64,000 nt of DNA from contig CAYQBG010000019.1 in assembly GCA_964415675.1 (NCBI GenBank), forward strand, positions 1-64,000, in the 5' to 3' direction. Below the pieces are notes generated by a model. The model saw nothing but the letters and a program-made list of their open reading frames with translations, was not told the DNA's origin and ran no database searches. The first letter of the stretch is position 1, and every line of letters begins with the position of its first letter. Source of the stretch: UBA5336 sp964415675. GTDB taxonomy: Bacteria; Pseudomonadota; Alphaproteobacteria; Caulobacterales; Hyphomonadaceae. A program made the translations under genes and the position numbers. This document shows positions 7,980-16,518 of this stretch, in pieces.

Positions 7980-8849
7980 ATGGCGCGAATGACGGTTCCG
8001 ATTTTTCCTGCCGGCCTTGCCGAGCTTGCCGGGCATTATGACGCCATCCTGTGCGATGTCTGGGGCGTGGTGCACAATGGCCAGGGCGCTTTCGCCGAAA
8101 GCTGCCGGGCGCTGCAGGAATACCGCGCACAGGGCGGAAAGGTCGTGCTGATCACCAATGCGCCGGTGCCGACCGCGCGTGTGACAGCCGTGTTCGATCG
8201 GGTCGGCGTCCCGCACGATATTTTCGATGATTGCGCGACCTCGGGCGATGCGACGCGAAACGAGCTGGCCCGCCGCAATCCCTCATCGGTCTGGATATAT
8301 GCTGCCGATGGCGGCCTTGAACACGACCGGTTTCTCTATCAAGGCCTCGGACTTGAGATTGAGCGCTCGGCGAAGGCCGATCTCGTGCTGTGTATAGGCC
8401 TGCGCGACCAGTTCGAGGATCATCCGGAAGATTATCGGGCCGAGATGACAGAGATGGTCGCGGCGGGCCTGACAATGGTCTGCGCCAATCCTGATATCCA
8501 GGTGCGTGTCGGCGACAGGCTGGGCTGGTGCGCAGGGGCGCTGGCGGCGATCTATGAAGAGCTTGGCGGGCAGGTTGTCTATCCTGGCAAGCCGCACCCG
8601 GCGATCTATCGGCTTGCGCTCGACAAGCTCGCTGCCATCGGCGGGACAAAGGAGCGTTCCCGGATCCTCGCCATCGGTGACGGACCGGTGACCGATATTC
8701 GAGGCGCTAACAGGGAAGGTCTGGATTGTCTGTATGTCGGAACAGGACTTGCGCAATATGGCGGTGGGCATTTCGGCGATGAGATCGGCGATCTGCTTGG
8801 CGAGAACAGTGTCAGCGCGACCTACGCCATGCCCATTCTGAAATGGTAA
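7980..8849 (+). CDS. TIGR01459-type HAD hydrolase (subfamily IIA)
   Basis: A 289-residue HAD-superfamily phosphatase of the NagD-like IIA group. Motif I is CDVWGVVHNG with nucleophile Asp26; the usual second acid of DxD is replaced by Trp28, as is normal in this alphaproteobacterial family. LITNAPVPTARV forms motif II, PHPAIYRLALDKL contains the motif III region, and GDGPVTDIRGANREG is motif IV. Its substrate is not known; sugar-phosphate or nucleotide dephosphorylation is expected. It is divergent from the P450 with about 110 bases between start codons. A start three codons downstream is also possible. Confidence 0.82.
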   Translation: MARMTVPIFPAGLAELAGHYDAILCDVWGVVHNGQGAFAESCRALQEYRAQGGKVVLITNAPVPTARVTAVFDRVGVPHDIFDDCATSGDATRNELARRNPSSVWIYAADGGLEHDRFLYQGLGLEIERSAKADLVLCIGLRDQFEDHPEDYRAEMTEMVAAGLTMVCANPDIQVRVGDRLGWCAGALAAIYEELGGQVVYPGKPHPAIYRLALDKLAAIGGTKERSRILAIGDGPVTDIRGANREGLDCLYVGTGLAQYGGGHFGDEIGDLLGENSVSATYAMPILKW

Positions 8850-8922
8850 GCGTTGCAGTGGCCCCTGTGCTCAAGCTAAACAGCCGGGCCAGGCGGAATT
8901 ATCAGGGAACGGACGCAGGACA

Positions 8923-9360
8923 ATGACTCAGCCGAAGGGCTACACTTATGAAGAGCTCCAGATCGGCATGTTCCACGAAACAGAACATGTGATCGAAGAG
9001 AGCGACATTCAGGCCTTTGCCGACGTGTCGGGGGACCACAATCCGCTGCACATGGATGAGGATTTCGCCAGGACGACCGTGTTTGGTCAGCGCATAGCCC
9101 ATGGCGCGCTGACGGCGAGCTATATCTCAGGCATACTTGGCAATAACCTGCCCGGTCCGGGCGCCATCTTCACGCATTTGTCGATGCGATTTCGCCGGCC
9201 TGTGTTTATCGGTTCGACAGTGACTGTGCGCGCCGAGGTTGTCGAGAAGCAGGACAGGGGCAGGCGTGTGACGCTGAAAGTGTCCTGTTCGGTGGATGGC
9301 AAACCGGTGATCACCGGCGAGGCGGGCGTGGTCGCGCCTTCCGGCGCGAGCCAGGTCTAG
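8923..9360 (+). CDS. MaoC-like (R)-specific enoyl-CoA hydratase
   Basis: A 145-residue single hot-dog-fold protein with the hydratase-2 signature FADVSGDHNPLHMDEDFA, which carries the catalytic Asp and His, followed by VFGQRIAHGALTASYIS. The family hydrates trans-2-enoyl-CoA to (R)-3-hydroxyacyl-CoA, feeding beta-oxidation intermediates toward polyhydroxyalkanoate or related pathways. PhaJ-like activity is plausible but the substrate is inferred. Only 10 bases separate it from ribF, so the two are likely co-transcribed. Confidence 0.87.
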   Translation: MTQPKGYTYEELQIGMFHETEHVIEESDIQAFADVSGDHNPLHMDEDFARTTVFGQRIAHGALTASYISGILGNNLPGPGAIFTHLSMRFRRPVFIGSTVTVRAEVVEKQDRGRRVTLKVSCSVDGKPVITGEAGVVAPSGASQV

Positions 9361-9370
9361 GCGGTCGGCG

Positions 9371-10306
9371 ATGGCCGTCTACGCCGATTTTCGCCAGCTG
9401 CCCGACAGCGCGAAGGGACATTCCATTGCGCTTGGCAACTTCGATGGGCTTCATGCCGGGCATCTGGCCGTGATCACTGCGGCGCGCCAGGCCGGCAGCC
9501 CGCTCGGCGTCGCAACCTTCGAACCACCGCCGCGCGCCTTTTTCCGCCCAGAGGACCCGCCCTTCCGGATCCTGAGGCCTGAGCGGCGCAACCAGAAGAT
9601 CCTGGCGGCCGGGGTGGATGCGGTGTTCGAGCTGCCTTTCAATGGCGACATGGCGGGCATGACCGATGAGGCCTTCGCCCGTGACGTGCTCGCCAGGGGG
9701 CTGGGCGCGGCACATGTCTCTGTAGGGTTCGATTTCCGTTTCGGGCGCGGGCGTATGGGCGATGCGGCCCGCCTTGCCTCGCTCGGCCGCGCGCTCGGCT
9801 TCGGCGTGACGATTGTGGAGAAAGTGGACGAGCTTGGCGAGAAGGCATCCTCGACGGCCATCAGGCAGGCGCTGCAAGCAGGTGAACCGCAGCGCGCGGC
9901 GGAGATGCTCGGCCATGCCTGGGTCGCTGACGGCCTTGTCGAGCATGGCGAAAAACGGGGGCGGACGATTGGCTTCCCGACGGCCAATATTCATCTTCAT
10001 GATCTTATCCATCCCCGCCATGGCGTTTATGCGGTGATGGCGCAGCTGGATGGAGAGGCGGAGTGGCGTGCGGGCGTTGCCAATTTCGGGCGCACGCCAA
10101 CAACTGGCCTGCGCGATGCCTTGCTGGAGACTTATCTGTTCGATTTCGATGGCGACATATATGGCCGCCACATCAAGGTGGCCCTGATCGCCTTCCTGCG
10201 CCCGGAAGAACGATTTGACAATCTTGAAGACATGGTCGCCCAGATGAAGTGGGATTGCACCGAAGCCGAGCAGGTTCTTGGCGGTACACTGCCGCCACTT
10301 CCCTGA
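9371..10306 (+). CDS. ribF: Bifunctional riboflavin kinase/FAD synthetase
   Basis: Converts riboflavin to FMN and then to FAD. The N-terminal adenylyltransferase domain has ALGNFDGLHAGHLAVI and the VGFDFRFGRGRMGDA segment. The linker SSTAIRQALQAGEPQRAAEMLG is conserved. The C-terminal flavokinase domain has RGRTIGFPTANI, HPRHGVYAV, GVANFGRTPT and LLETYLFDFDGDIYG. At 311 residues it is a normal-length RibF. The two flavin-dependent halogenases, the TrxB and other flavoproteins in the window depend on FAD, but proximity is not evidence of a specific link. Confidence 0.95.
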   Translation: MAVYADFRQLPDSAKGHSIALGNFDGLHAGHLAVITAARQAGSPLGVATFEPPPRAFFRPEDPPFRILRPERRNQKILAAGVDAVFELPFNGDMAGMTDEAFARDVLARGLGAAHVSVGFDFRFGRGRMGDAARLASLGRALGFGVTIVEKVDELGEKASSTAIRQALQAGEPQRAAEMLGHAWVADGLVEHGEKRGRTIGFPTANIHLHDLIHPRHGVYAVMAQLDGEAEWRAGVANFGRTPTTGLRDALLETYLFDFDGDIYGRHIKVALIAFLRPEERFDNLEDMVAQMKWDCTEAEQVLGGTLPPLP

Positions 10307-10394
10307 TCGGGCGAGTGACTTGCTTCGACTCGTTTTCCCCGGCATGTTCTGCTCGCAATCTGGGATACGCGACGCCCGCGAGGAGGGACGACTC

Positions 10395-11102
10395 ATGAAA
10401 CTCAAACTGCTTGCTGCCGGTGCGATGGCAATCGCTGTGATGCCCGCGCTGGCCCAGGAAACGACGCCGCCCGCCACTGAGGCGCCTGCGGTCGAGAGCC
10501 AGCCTCCGGCCACGGACACACCGCAGCCGGTCGCGCCGTCTCCGGACCCCGCCCCGGCTCCGACGCCGTCTCCGACCCCCACGCCAGCCCCACAAGCCGC
10601 CCCGACGCCAGCACCCGCACCCGCCCCGTCCCCCGCAACCGCTCCATCTTCCCCGCCGGCTGTGGTGATGGATGCCGGGCTCGTGACAGGCGTCGATGTC
10701 CAGTGGCTGTCGGATTTCGCCGAGGGGCTTGGGCACACAATCATTCAGGCCGCCGCGAACAATGGCGAGGCGGTGGTCCTTGCCGAGGCTGAAGCGGGCC
10801 TGAAATACGGTCTGATCGGCAAGGCCTGCATGGCTGAGGGCGGGTCAGAGTGCAAAGGCCTGCAGATGATGGCGATCTTCACGCCGATGGGCTCGCCGGG
10901 CATGGAAGAAATCAACCGGCTCAATTATGAGCGCGCGGCCGTCAGTGTCTGGATGGTGCCGCCGCAGGAAGGCGTGCCGCCGGAAGTTGGCGTCAACCGC
11001 TACCTCATTCTCGATCATGGACAGACCGAGGACAATATTGCGCTGAATGTCGGGGTCTTCATCGAGGCCGCGCAATATGTGCGTGACTCACTGGAGCAAT
11101 AG
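10395..11102 (+). CDS. Secreted proline-rich YbjN-domain protein
   Basis: A 235-residue exported protein. A signal peptide (KLKLLAAGAMAIAVMPALAQ) is followed by about 70 residues of Pro/Ala/Thr-rich sequence such as PAPTPSPTPTPAPQ. A C-terminal domain from roughly residue 95 then resembles YbjN (putative sensory transduction regulator): YGLIGKACMAEGGSECKGLQMM, an INRLNYERA block and a DHGQTEDNIALNVGVFIEAAQYVRDSL tail. AGGAGGG precedes the chosen ATG. The Pro-rich stretch may be a periplasmic spacer spanning peptidoglycan. The role of secreted YbjN proteins is not established. Confidence 0.7.
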   Translation: MKLKLLAAGAMAIAVMPALAQETTPPATEAPAVESQPPATDTPQPVAPSPDPAPAPTPSPTPTPAPQAAPTPAPAPAPSPATAPSSPPAVVMDAGLVTGVDVQWLSDFAEGLGHTIIQAAANNGEAVVLAEAEAGLKYGLIGKACMAEGGSECKGLQMMAIFTPMGSPGMEEINRLNYERAAVSVWMVPPQEGVPPEVGVNRYLILDHGQTEDNIALNVGVFIEAAQYVRDSLEQ

Positions 11103-11313
11103 GCCAGAGCGATCCGGCGATGGACGCGGCTGCCCGGCTGCGCTAGACACCGGCGTGTGATAGCCATCAGAGCGTGCATACGAATTACCGGCCCGGTCGG
11201 CGGCTGAGGCGTCCTTCAGGGGGCGGCCCGCCGCTGCGCCGGGTTTCACCTTTTGCCTTCACCGCCGGCGCGACGCCGGTCTGTCACACGCCTTCCAGAT
11301 TCCGAAAACGCCC

Positions 11314-14313
11314 ATGTCCGAACCCACCGAAGAGACACGCGATTATCGCGACACCCTGTTCCTGCCCAGCACGGATTTCCCGATGCGTGGCGGCCTTCCC
11401 AAGCGCGAGCCCGACTGGATTGCGCGCTGGGACGAGATGAAGCTGTATGGGCGCCTGCGCGAAGATGCGCGCGCGCGCGACGCGGCACCCTTTATCCTGC
11501 ATGATGGCCCGCCCTATGCGAACGGGCATATCCATCTCGGTACGGCGATGAACAAGATCGTCAAGGATATCATTGTCCGCTCCCATCAGATGGCGGGGCT
11601 TGATGCATCCTACCGGCCCGGCTGGGACTGTCATGGCCTGCCGATCGAATGGAAGGTGGAAGAGGAATTCCGCGCCAAGGGGCGCACCAAGGATGACGTG
11701 CCGGCCGCCGAGTTCCGGGCCCGCTGCCGCGAATATGCGGCCAACTGGGTGAAGGTGCAGGCGGGCGAGTTCCGCCATCTCGGCATCGAGGGCGAATGGG
11801 ACGATCCGTATCTCACCATGGATTATGAGAGCGAGGCGGCCACGGTCGGCGAATTCCTGCGCGTGGCGATGACGGGCCTTCTGGTGCGCGGGGCCAAGCC
11901 GGTGATGTGGAGCCCGGTGGAGCGCACCGCGCTGGCCGAGGCGGAAGTGGAATATCACGACCGCAAGGTGCCGGTGATCTGGGTGAAGTTTCCGGTGGCC
12001 AAGACCGGCGACACTGAATTGCAGCACGCCTCGGTGCTCATCTGGACGACGACACCATGGACTATCCCGGCCAATCAGGCGATCGCGTTCAGCCCCGACA
12101 TCGAATACGGGCTCTACCGTGTCGATGAGGTGATGAGCGAGGAAGAACTCGGCTTTGCGCCCTATGCCCAGCCGGGCGAGACCCTGATCATGGCCGATGC
12201 GCTGGCCGAAAGCGTTTTCGCCGCGGCCAAGGTCAGCGCGCATAGCCGTATTGGCGATGTCGCTTCTGAAACGCTTCAAGGCATGGTCTGCCGCCATCCG
12301 CTGCACGAGACCGGCGAATTCTTCACTCATGACATCCCACTCATCTCCGGCGAGCATGTCACCGATGATGCTGGCACGGGCTTTGTCCATTCCGCGCCCG
12401 CCCATGGCGAGGAGGATTTCAATGTCTGGGTCGAGAATGGCCATACGGCGCGCGACATCCGCCAGATCGTCGATGCCGATGGCTGCTACACGCCCGAGGT
12501 GCCCCGTTTTGCCGGGCTCGACATCATCCGCACCTCCGGCAAGAAGCGCGGCCAGCCGGGCAAGGCGAATGATGAGGTGATCAAGGCGCTCGCCGAGAGC
12601 GAAAACCTGCTCGCGCGCGGCGTGACCTCCATTCGCGATGCCCATTCCTGGCGGAGCAAGGCGCCGGTGATCCGCCGCGCCACGCCGCAATGGTTCATCG
12701 CCATGGACAAGCCGATTGAGGCTGAAGGCGGCGCCACGCTGCGCGAACTGGCCCTGAAAGGCATCGATGCGACCGAATTTACCCCGGAATCCGGGCGCAC
12801 GCGCCTGCGTTCCATGGTCGAGGGGCGGCCGGACTGGCTGATCTCGCGCCAGCGCAACTGGGGCGTGCCGATCACCATTTTCGTCAATGAAAAGGGCGAA
12901 CCGCACACCGCCGCACTGCCGCGCGATCAGGCCGAGGCGGTCAATGCGCGCATCCTTGAAGCGATCCGCGAAGGCGGTGTCGAGGCCTGGTTCTCGACCC
13001 CCGGCGAGGAATTGCTCGGCGAGGCCGCCGGCGCGGGCGAATGGGAGAAAGTCACAGACGTGCTCGATGTCTGGTTTGACTCAGGCACAACCCACGCTTT
13101 TGCCCTGCGCGCGCGCGGCGTGATCGATGAGGCGAGCGGCCAGGCCGATGTCTATATGGAAGGCTCCGACCAGCATCGCGGCTGGTTCCAGTCATCCCTG
13201 CTGGAGAGCTGCGCGACGCGCGGAATCGCGCCCTACAAGGCCGTCGTCACCCATGGCTTCATTGTCGATGCCGAGGGCAAGAAGATGTCCAAATCCATCG
13301 GCAACACGATCGAGCCGGAACAGGTTCAGAAGCAGTACGGCATCGAGATCCTGCGCATCTGGACCGCCTCATCGGATTTCACCGAGGATCTGCGTATCTC
13401 GGAGGAAATCCTCAAGGGCACGGTCGAGAGCTATCGCCGCCTGCGCAACACGCTGCGCTACCTGCTCGGCGCGCTGGACGGCTATTCCCCGCAGGTCGAA
13501 ACCATGCCGCGCGAGACGATGCCGGGCCTTGAGTGCTGGGTGCTGCACCGGCTGGCTGAACTCGATACGGTCGTCCGCCAGGCCTATGAGCGCTATGATT
13601 TCAAGCGGGCCATGGCGGCGCTCATCAATTTCTGCGCGGTGGACCTCTCGGCGGTCTATTTCGACATCCGCAAGGACAGTCTCTACTGCGATCCGGTGGC
13701 CGAAACCGCCGGTGCCTGGGACAGGGAAACCACGATCTATGGAGACCGGCGCCGCGCAGTGCGTCACACGATGAGCCTGATCCTTGAGCGACTGCTCACC
13801 TGGCTCGCCCCGGTGATGCCTTTCACAACGGAAGAAGCCTTCCTGGAAAGCCATCTCGCCCGAAATGGCGAAAGCGTGCATCTCATGCAGTTCCCAGGCA
13901 CGCCGGAGGATTGGCGCGATGAAGCACTGGCGCAGCGATGGGAGAAGATATTCGAGGTCAGGCGCGTCGTCACCGGCGCGCTGGAGGTCGAGCGGCGCGA
14001 GAAGACCATCGGTTCCTCATTGGAGGCGACGCCGGAGGTCTATGTCACGGACACTAGGCTTGTCGATGTCTTCGAGGGGCTGGCACCGGAGGACATCTTC
14101 ATCACCTCAGGCGCTGAGCTTATCCATGGCGATGCGCCAGGCGGGGCCTTCACCCTGGATGAGGTCGAAGGTGTCGGTGTGGTGTTCAGGCCGGCGGGCG
14201 GCGTGAAATGCGCGCGAAGCTGGAAATATTTTGACCCGGCAACAGCGCATCCGGATTTCCCGGACATTACCCCGCGCGACGCGCTTGCGGTCATGGCTCT
14301 GAACGGGGCCTGA
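11314..14313 (+). CDS. ileS: Isoleucyl-tRNA synthetase
   Basis: Charges tRNA-Ile with isoleucine. The class I HIGH-type motif is PPYANGHIHLGTAMNK, the editing (CP1) domain includes WTTTPWTIPANQAIAF, and the KMSKS loop is GKKMSKSIGNTIEP. The C-terminal anticodon-binding region follows. The C-terminus, GGVKCARSWKYFDPATAHPDFPDITPRDALAVM, retains only one cysteine of the zinc-ribbon found in E. coli IleS, a variant common in alphaproteobacteria. It is 999 residues long. About 210 bases upstream are non-coding and show no clear T-box or other leader structure. It ends at a strong hairpin. Confidence 0.97.
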   Translation: MSEPTEETRDYRDTLFLPSTDFPMRGGLPKREPDWIARWDEMKLYGRLREDARARDAAPFILHDGPPYANGHIHLGTAMNKIVKDIIVRSHQMAGLDASYRPGWDCHGLPIEWKVEEEFRAKGRTKDDVPAAEFRARCREYAANWVKVQAGEFRHLGIEGEWDDPYLTMDYESEAATVGEFLRVAMTGLLVRGAKPVMWSPVERTALAEAEVEYHDRKVPVIWVKFPVAKTGDTELQHASVLIWTTTPWTIPANQAIAFSPDIEYGLYRVDEVMSEEELGFAPYAQPGETLIMADALAESVFAAAKVSAHSRIGDVASETLQGMVCRHPLHETGEFFTHDIPLISGEHVTDDAGTGFVHSAPAHGEEDFNVWVENGHTARDIRQIVDADGCYTPEVPRFAGLDIIRTSGKKRGQPGKANDEVIKALAESENLLARGVTSIRDAHSWRSKAPVIRRATPQWFIAMDKPIEAEGGATLRELALKGIDATEFTPESGRTRLRSMVEGRPDWLISRQRNWGVPITIFVNEKGEPHTAALPRDQAEAVNARILEAIREGGVEAWFSTPGEELLGEAAGAGEWEKVTDVLDVWFDSGTTHAFALRARGVIDEASGQADVYMEGSDQHRGWFQSSLLESCATRGIAPYKAVVTHGFIVDAEGKKMSKSIGNTIEPEQVQKQYGIEILRIWTASSDFTEDLRISEEILKGTVESYRRLRNTLRYLLGALDGYSPQVETMPRETMPGLECWVLHRLAELDTVVRQAYERYDFKRAMAALINFCAVDLSAVYFDIRKDSLYCDPVAETAGAWDRETTIYGDRRRAVRHTMSLILERLLTWLAPVMPFTTEEAFLESHLARNGESVHLMQFPGTPEDWRDEALAQRWEKIFEVRRVVTGALEVERREKTIGSSLEATPEVYVTDTRLVDVFEGLAPEDIFITSGAELIHGDAPGGAFTLDEVEGVGVVFRPAGGVKCARSWKYFDPATAHPDFPDITPRDALAVMALNGA

Positions 14314-14328
14314 CCCCGCTTCGGGTGT

Positions 14329-14353
14329 TCGCCCCTCCCAGCGGGAGGGGCGA
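14329..14353. terminator. Bidirectional hairpin terminator after ileS
   Basis: A perfect 11-base stem, TCGCCCCTCCC (14329-14339) with GGGAGGGGCGA (14343-14353), has a 3-base loop AGC. It lies between convergent ileS and the DUF481 gene. No U tract follows, but the stem is very stable and the position fits a shared terminator. Confidence 0.72.
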
Positions 14354-14359
14354 GTGCCG

Positions 14360-15109
14360 CTACTGGAATTTATAGACCAACGAGACGCGCGTGGCGGTGT
14401 CAGTGTCTTCAAAGCCGAGCGGCGGATTTGTGTCGTGACGCACTTCAAAGGAGAAACGGGCTGACAGGGCGCCGGTCAGGTCGGCCGTGATCGCCGAGAT
14501 ATTCCCGATCTGTGTCGACTCTTCCGCATACAGAACGCTCGTATCGTTCGTGAAAGCGACATTCTCGTTGAAGCCATGGGCGAAATTCGATGTGCCGATC
14601 ACCGAGAAGCTCTCTTCTGTCATCGCCGGTATGACCCTGAGATTGCCATCGCCATCAGTGGTCAAGATCTCGCGAACTTCGTCAATCTTCAGACCCGGGC
14701 CGCCCTCGACCGACCAGCTGGTTCGATCACCGGTCAGGATCTGGTAGCCGAGCCCGCCCCCGGCAAATGTGCGCGAATCGAAGCCTGAAAACTCATCCTG
14801 CTCATAAGAGACCCTGCCGAAGCCGTAGAGCCGGTCATTGATCTGGCGGTCGAGCTGCCCGGCAAGGAACCAGCGATTGCGGGTTTCCACACCATCAGTC
14901 TCACCGAAATCAGCAAGCGCTTCGAGGCTCGTCTTCCAGACCTGTGTTTCGCGGGCCAGATCGAGGCCAAGTCCCAGGTCGCTGGTTTCCGTGTTGCCAG
15001 TGGTGTAACCGGCCGAGAAGGCGCCTTCGCCTGTCCATTTTCCATCCTCAGCGAAAGCCGGCAGGGTCGTGAAGATGATTGCGGCACAAAAAGAGTAGAA
15101 GGATTTCAT
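14360..15109 (-). CDS. DUF481 family outer-membrane beta-barrel protein
   Basis: A 249-residue exported protein. A signal peptide (KSFYSFCAAIIFTTLPAFA) is followed by GEGAFSAGYTTGNTETSDLGLGLDLARE, the alternating polar/glycine pattern of the DUF481 (YdiY-like, salt-induced outer-membrane) family. Multiple amphipathic beta strands follow, and the C-terminus VSLVYKFQ ends with an aromatic one residue from the end, as expected for a barrel. The ribosome-binding site before the chosen ATG is weak. Function unknown; likely a small outer-membrane porin-like or structural protein. Confidence 0.78.
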   Translation of the reverse strand: MKSFYSFCAAIIFTTLPAFAEDGKWTGEGAFSAGYTTGNTETSDLGLGLDLARETQVWKTSLEALADFGETDGVETRNRWFLAGQLDRQINDRLYGFGRVSYEQDEFSGFDSRTFAGGGLGYQILTGDRTSWSVEGGPGLKIDEVREILTTDGDGNLRVIPAMTEESFSVIGTSNFAHGFNENVAFTNDTSVLYAEESTQIGNISAITADLTGALSARFSFEVRHDTNPPLGFEDTDTATRVSLVYKFQ

Positions 15110-15261
15110 GCTGTTTTGATCCCATAATCCAGAGTGATGGCGCGCATGTGTCCCGTTTTGGATGACCGGAACATGTACGGCCTGCGAAAGCCTCCGGGAT
15201 GTGGCAGTGCAGCAACACAGCGGGCTTGCCCTTCCATCCCTGTCATGGAACGAGTTGGGGC

Positions 15262-16518
15262 ATGGATTCACTGCATGAAATGACTGGCGAGGATCTCGCC
15301 GCCCGTGAACGCCTCCACGGCCAGTGCGAGGACATGCTGGCCCGGACAATGGCCTGGGCACAGGCGAATACTGGCAGCTGGAACACCCAAGGACTCAAAG
15401 GTTTCGCGCCCGGGCTGGCCGATGCCTTTGCCGCGCTTGACGGCGACGTGCGCCTGGAGCCGCCGCGCCCGTTCGAGACCTTGGACGAAAAGGGCCACAG
15501 CCACGAGATCGAGACCGGCCCGGTCCTTCGCGTCCAGGCACGGCCCGACGCACCCGTCCAGGTGGTGATGAGCGGGCATTATGACACTGTGTTTCCGCCC
15601 GGCACATTTGAGGACATCACCGATCTCGGCGACGGGCGGATGAACGGCCCGGGCCTGGCGGACATGAAAGGCGGCCTCGTGGTCATGCTGGAAGCCTTGA
15701 AGGCCTTCGAGGCCGGGCCAATGAAGGACCGGCTGGGATACAAGATCGTGGTAACGCCGGATGAGGAGATCGGCAATTTCGCCAGTGCCCACGCCCTGAC
15801 CGAGGCCGCACAAAGCGGGGCACAGGTCGGGATGACCTATGAGCCGGCCATGGAAAGCGGGGCCATGTCGGGCGGACGCAAGGGGTCTGCTGTCTATGAT
15901 ATCGTCCTGCATGGCCGCGCCGCACATGCGGGCCGGGCCAAGGAGGAGGGCCGCAGCGCGGTGCATGCGGCGGCCGAGCTGATTGTCGCGCTGGAAGACC
16001 TCAATGATGTTCGCGAGGGCGTGACCTTCAATGTCGGCAAACTCGATGGCGGCGGGGCGGTCAATATCGTGCCTGATCTTGCCGTGGTGCGGTTCGGCGC
16101 GCGCGCGCCCGATGCGGCGGCGGCGGCCTGGGCGCAGGGCGAGGTTGAGCAGTTGCTGGCCCGCGCGATGGCCCGTGACGGGATAAGCGGCCACCTGCAT
16201 GGCGGTTTTTATCGCCCGCCCAAGCCGCGCAACGCGGCCCAGCAGGCGATGTTTGACGCGGTGGCCGGCACCGGGCGTGCTCTGGGTCTTGAACTGCAAT
16301 TCCAGGATACGGGTGGGGTCTGTGAGGGCAATAATATCTTTGCTGCCGGTGTGCCGAATGTCGACACGCTCGGCGTGGTTGGCGGCCGGATCCATTCCTC
16401 AGAAGAATATGTTGTCACATCGAGCTTTGCCGAGCGCGCAAGCCTGTCAGCGCTTATCCTTAACCGTCTTGCCGACGGGCGGATCGATGCGGCAAGAATA
16501 AAGGCGCTGATGGGATGA
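15262..16518 (+). CDS. M20 family metallopeptidase; candidate N-succinylglutamate desuccinylase
   Basis: A 418-residue di-zinc hydrolase of the ArgE/DapE/CPG2 family. All expected metal and catalytic residues are visible: His106 and Asp108 in SGHYDT, Asp134 in LADMKGG, Glu168-Glu169 in TPDEEIGN, Glu194 in TYEPAMESG and His378 in RIHSSEEY. Its stop overlaps the start of astA (ATGA), making it the first gene of the arginine succinyltransferase operon. The operon has no classic astE, and relatives of this family hydrolyse N-succinyl and N-acetyl amino acids. I therefore infer that it may release succinate from N-succinylglutamate; the direct evidence is only the family and the operon position. 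Confidence 0.85.
   Translation: MDSLHEMTGEDLAARERLHGQCEDMLARTMAWAQANTGSWNTQGLKGFAPGLADAFAALDGDVRLEPPRPFETLDEKGHSHEIETGPVLRVQARPDAPVQVVMSGHYDTVFPPGTFEDITDLGDGRMNGPGLADMKGGLVVMLEALKAFEAGPMKDRLGYKIVVTPDEEIGNFASAHALTEAAQSGAQVGMTYEPAMESGAMSGGRKGSAVYDIVLHGRAAHAGRAKEEGRSAVHAAAELIVALEDLNDVREGVTFNVGKLDGGGAVNIVPDLAVVRFGARAPDAAAAAWAQGEVEQLLARAMARDGISGHLHGGFYRPPKPRNAAQQAMFDAVAGTGRALGLELQFQDTGGVCEGNNIFAAGVPNVDTLGVVGGRIHSSEEYVVTSSFAERASLSALILNRLADGRIDAARIKALMG

Noticed and set aside
10395..10680. Tandem Pro-rich codon repeats considered as a DNA repeat or slippage site
   Set aside because: The codons vary and no exact DNA unit recurs; it is protein-level low complexity only.
11284..12906. Open frame of 540 codons antisense to ileS
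   Set aside because: Same codon-position artefact; ileS has all class I synthetase motifs on the plus strand.
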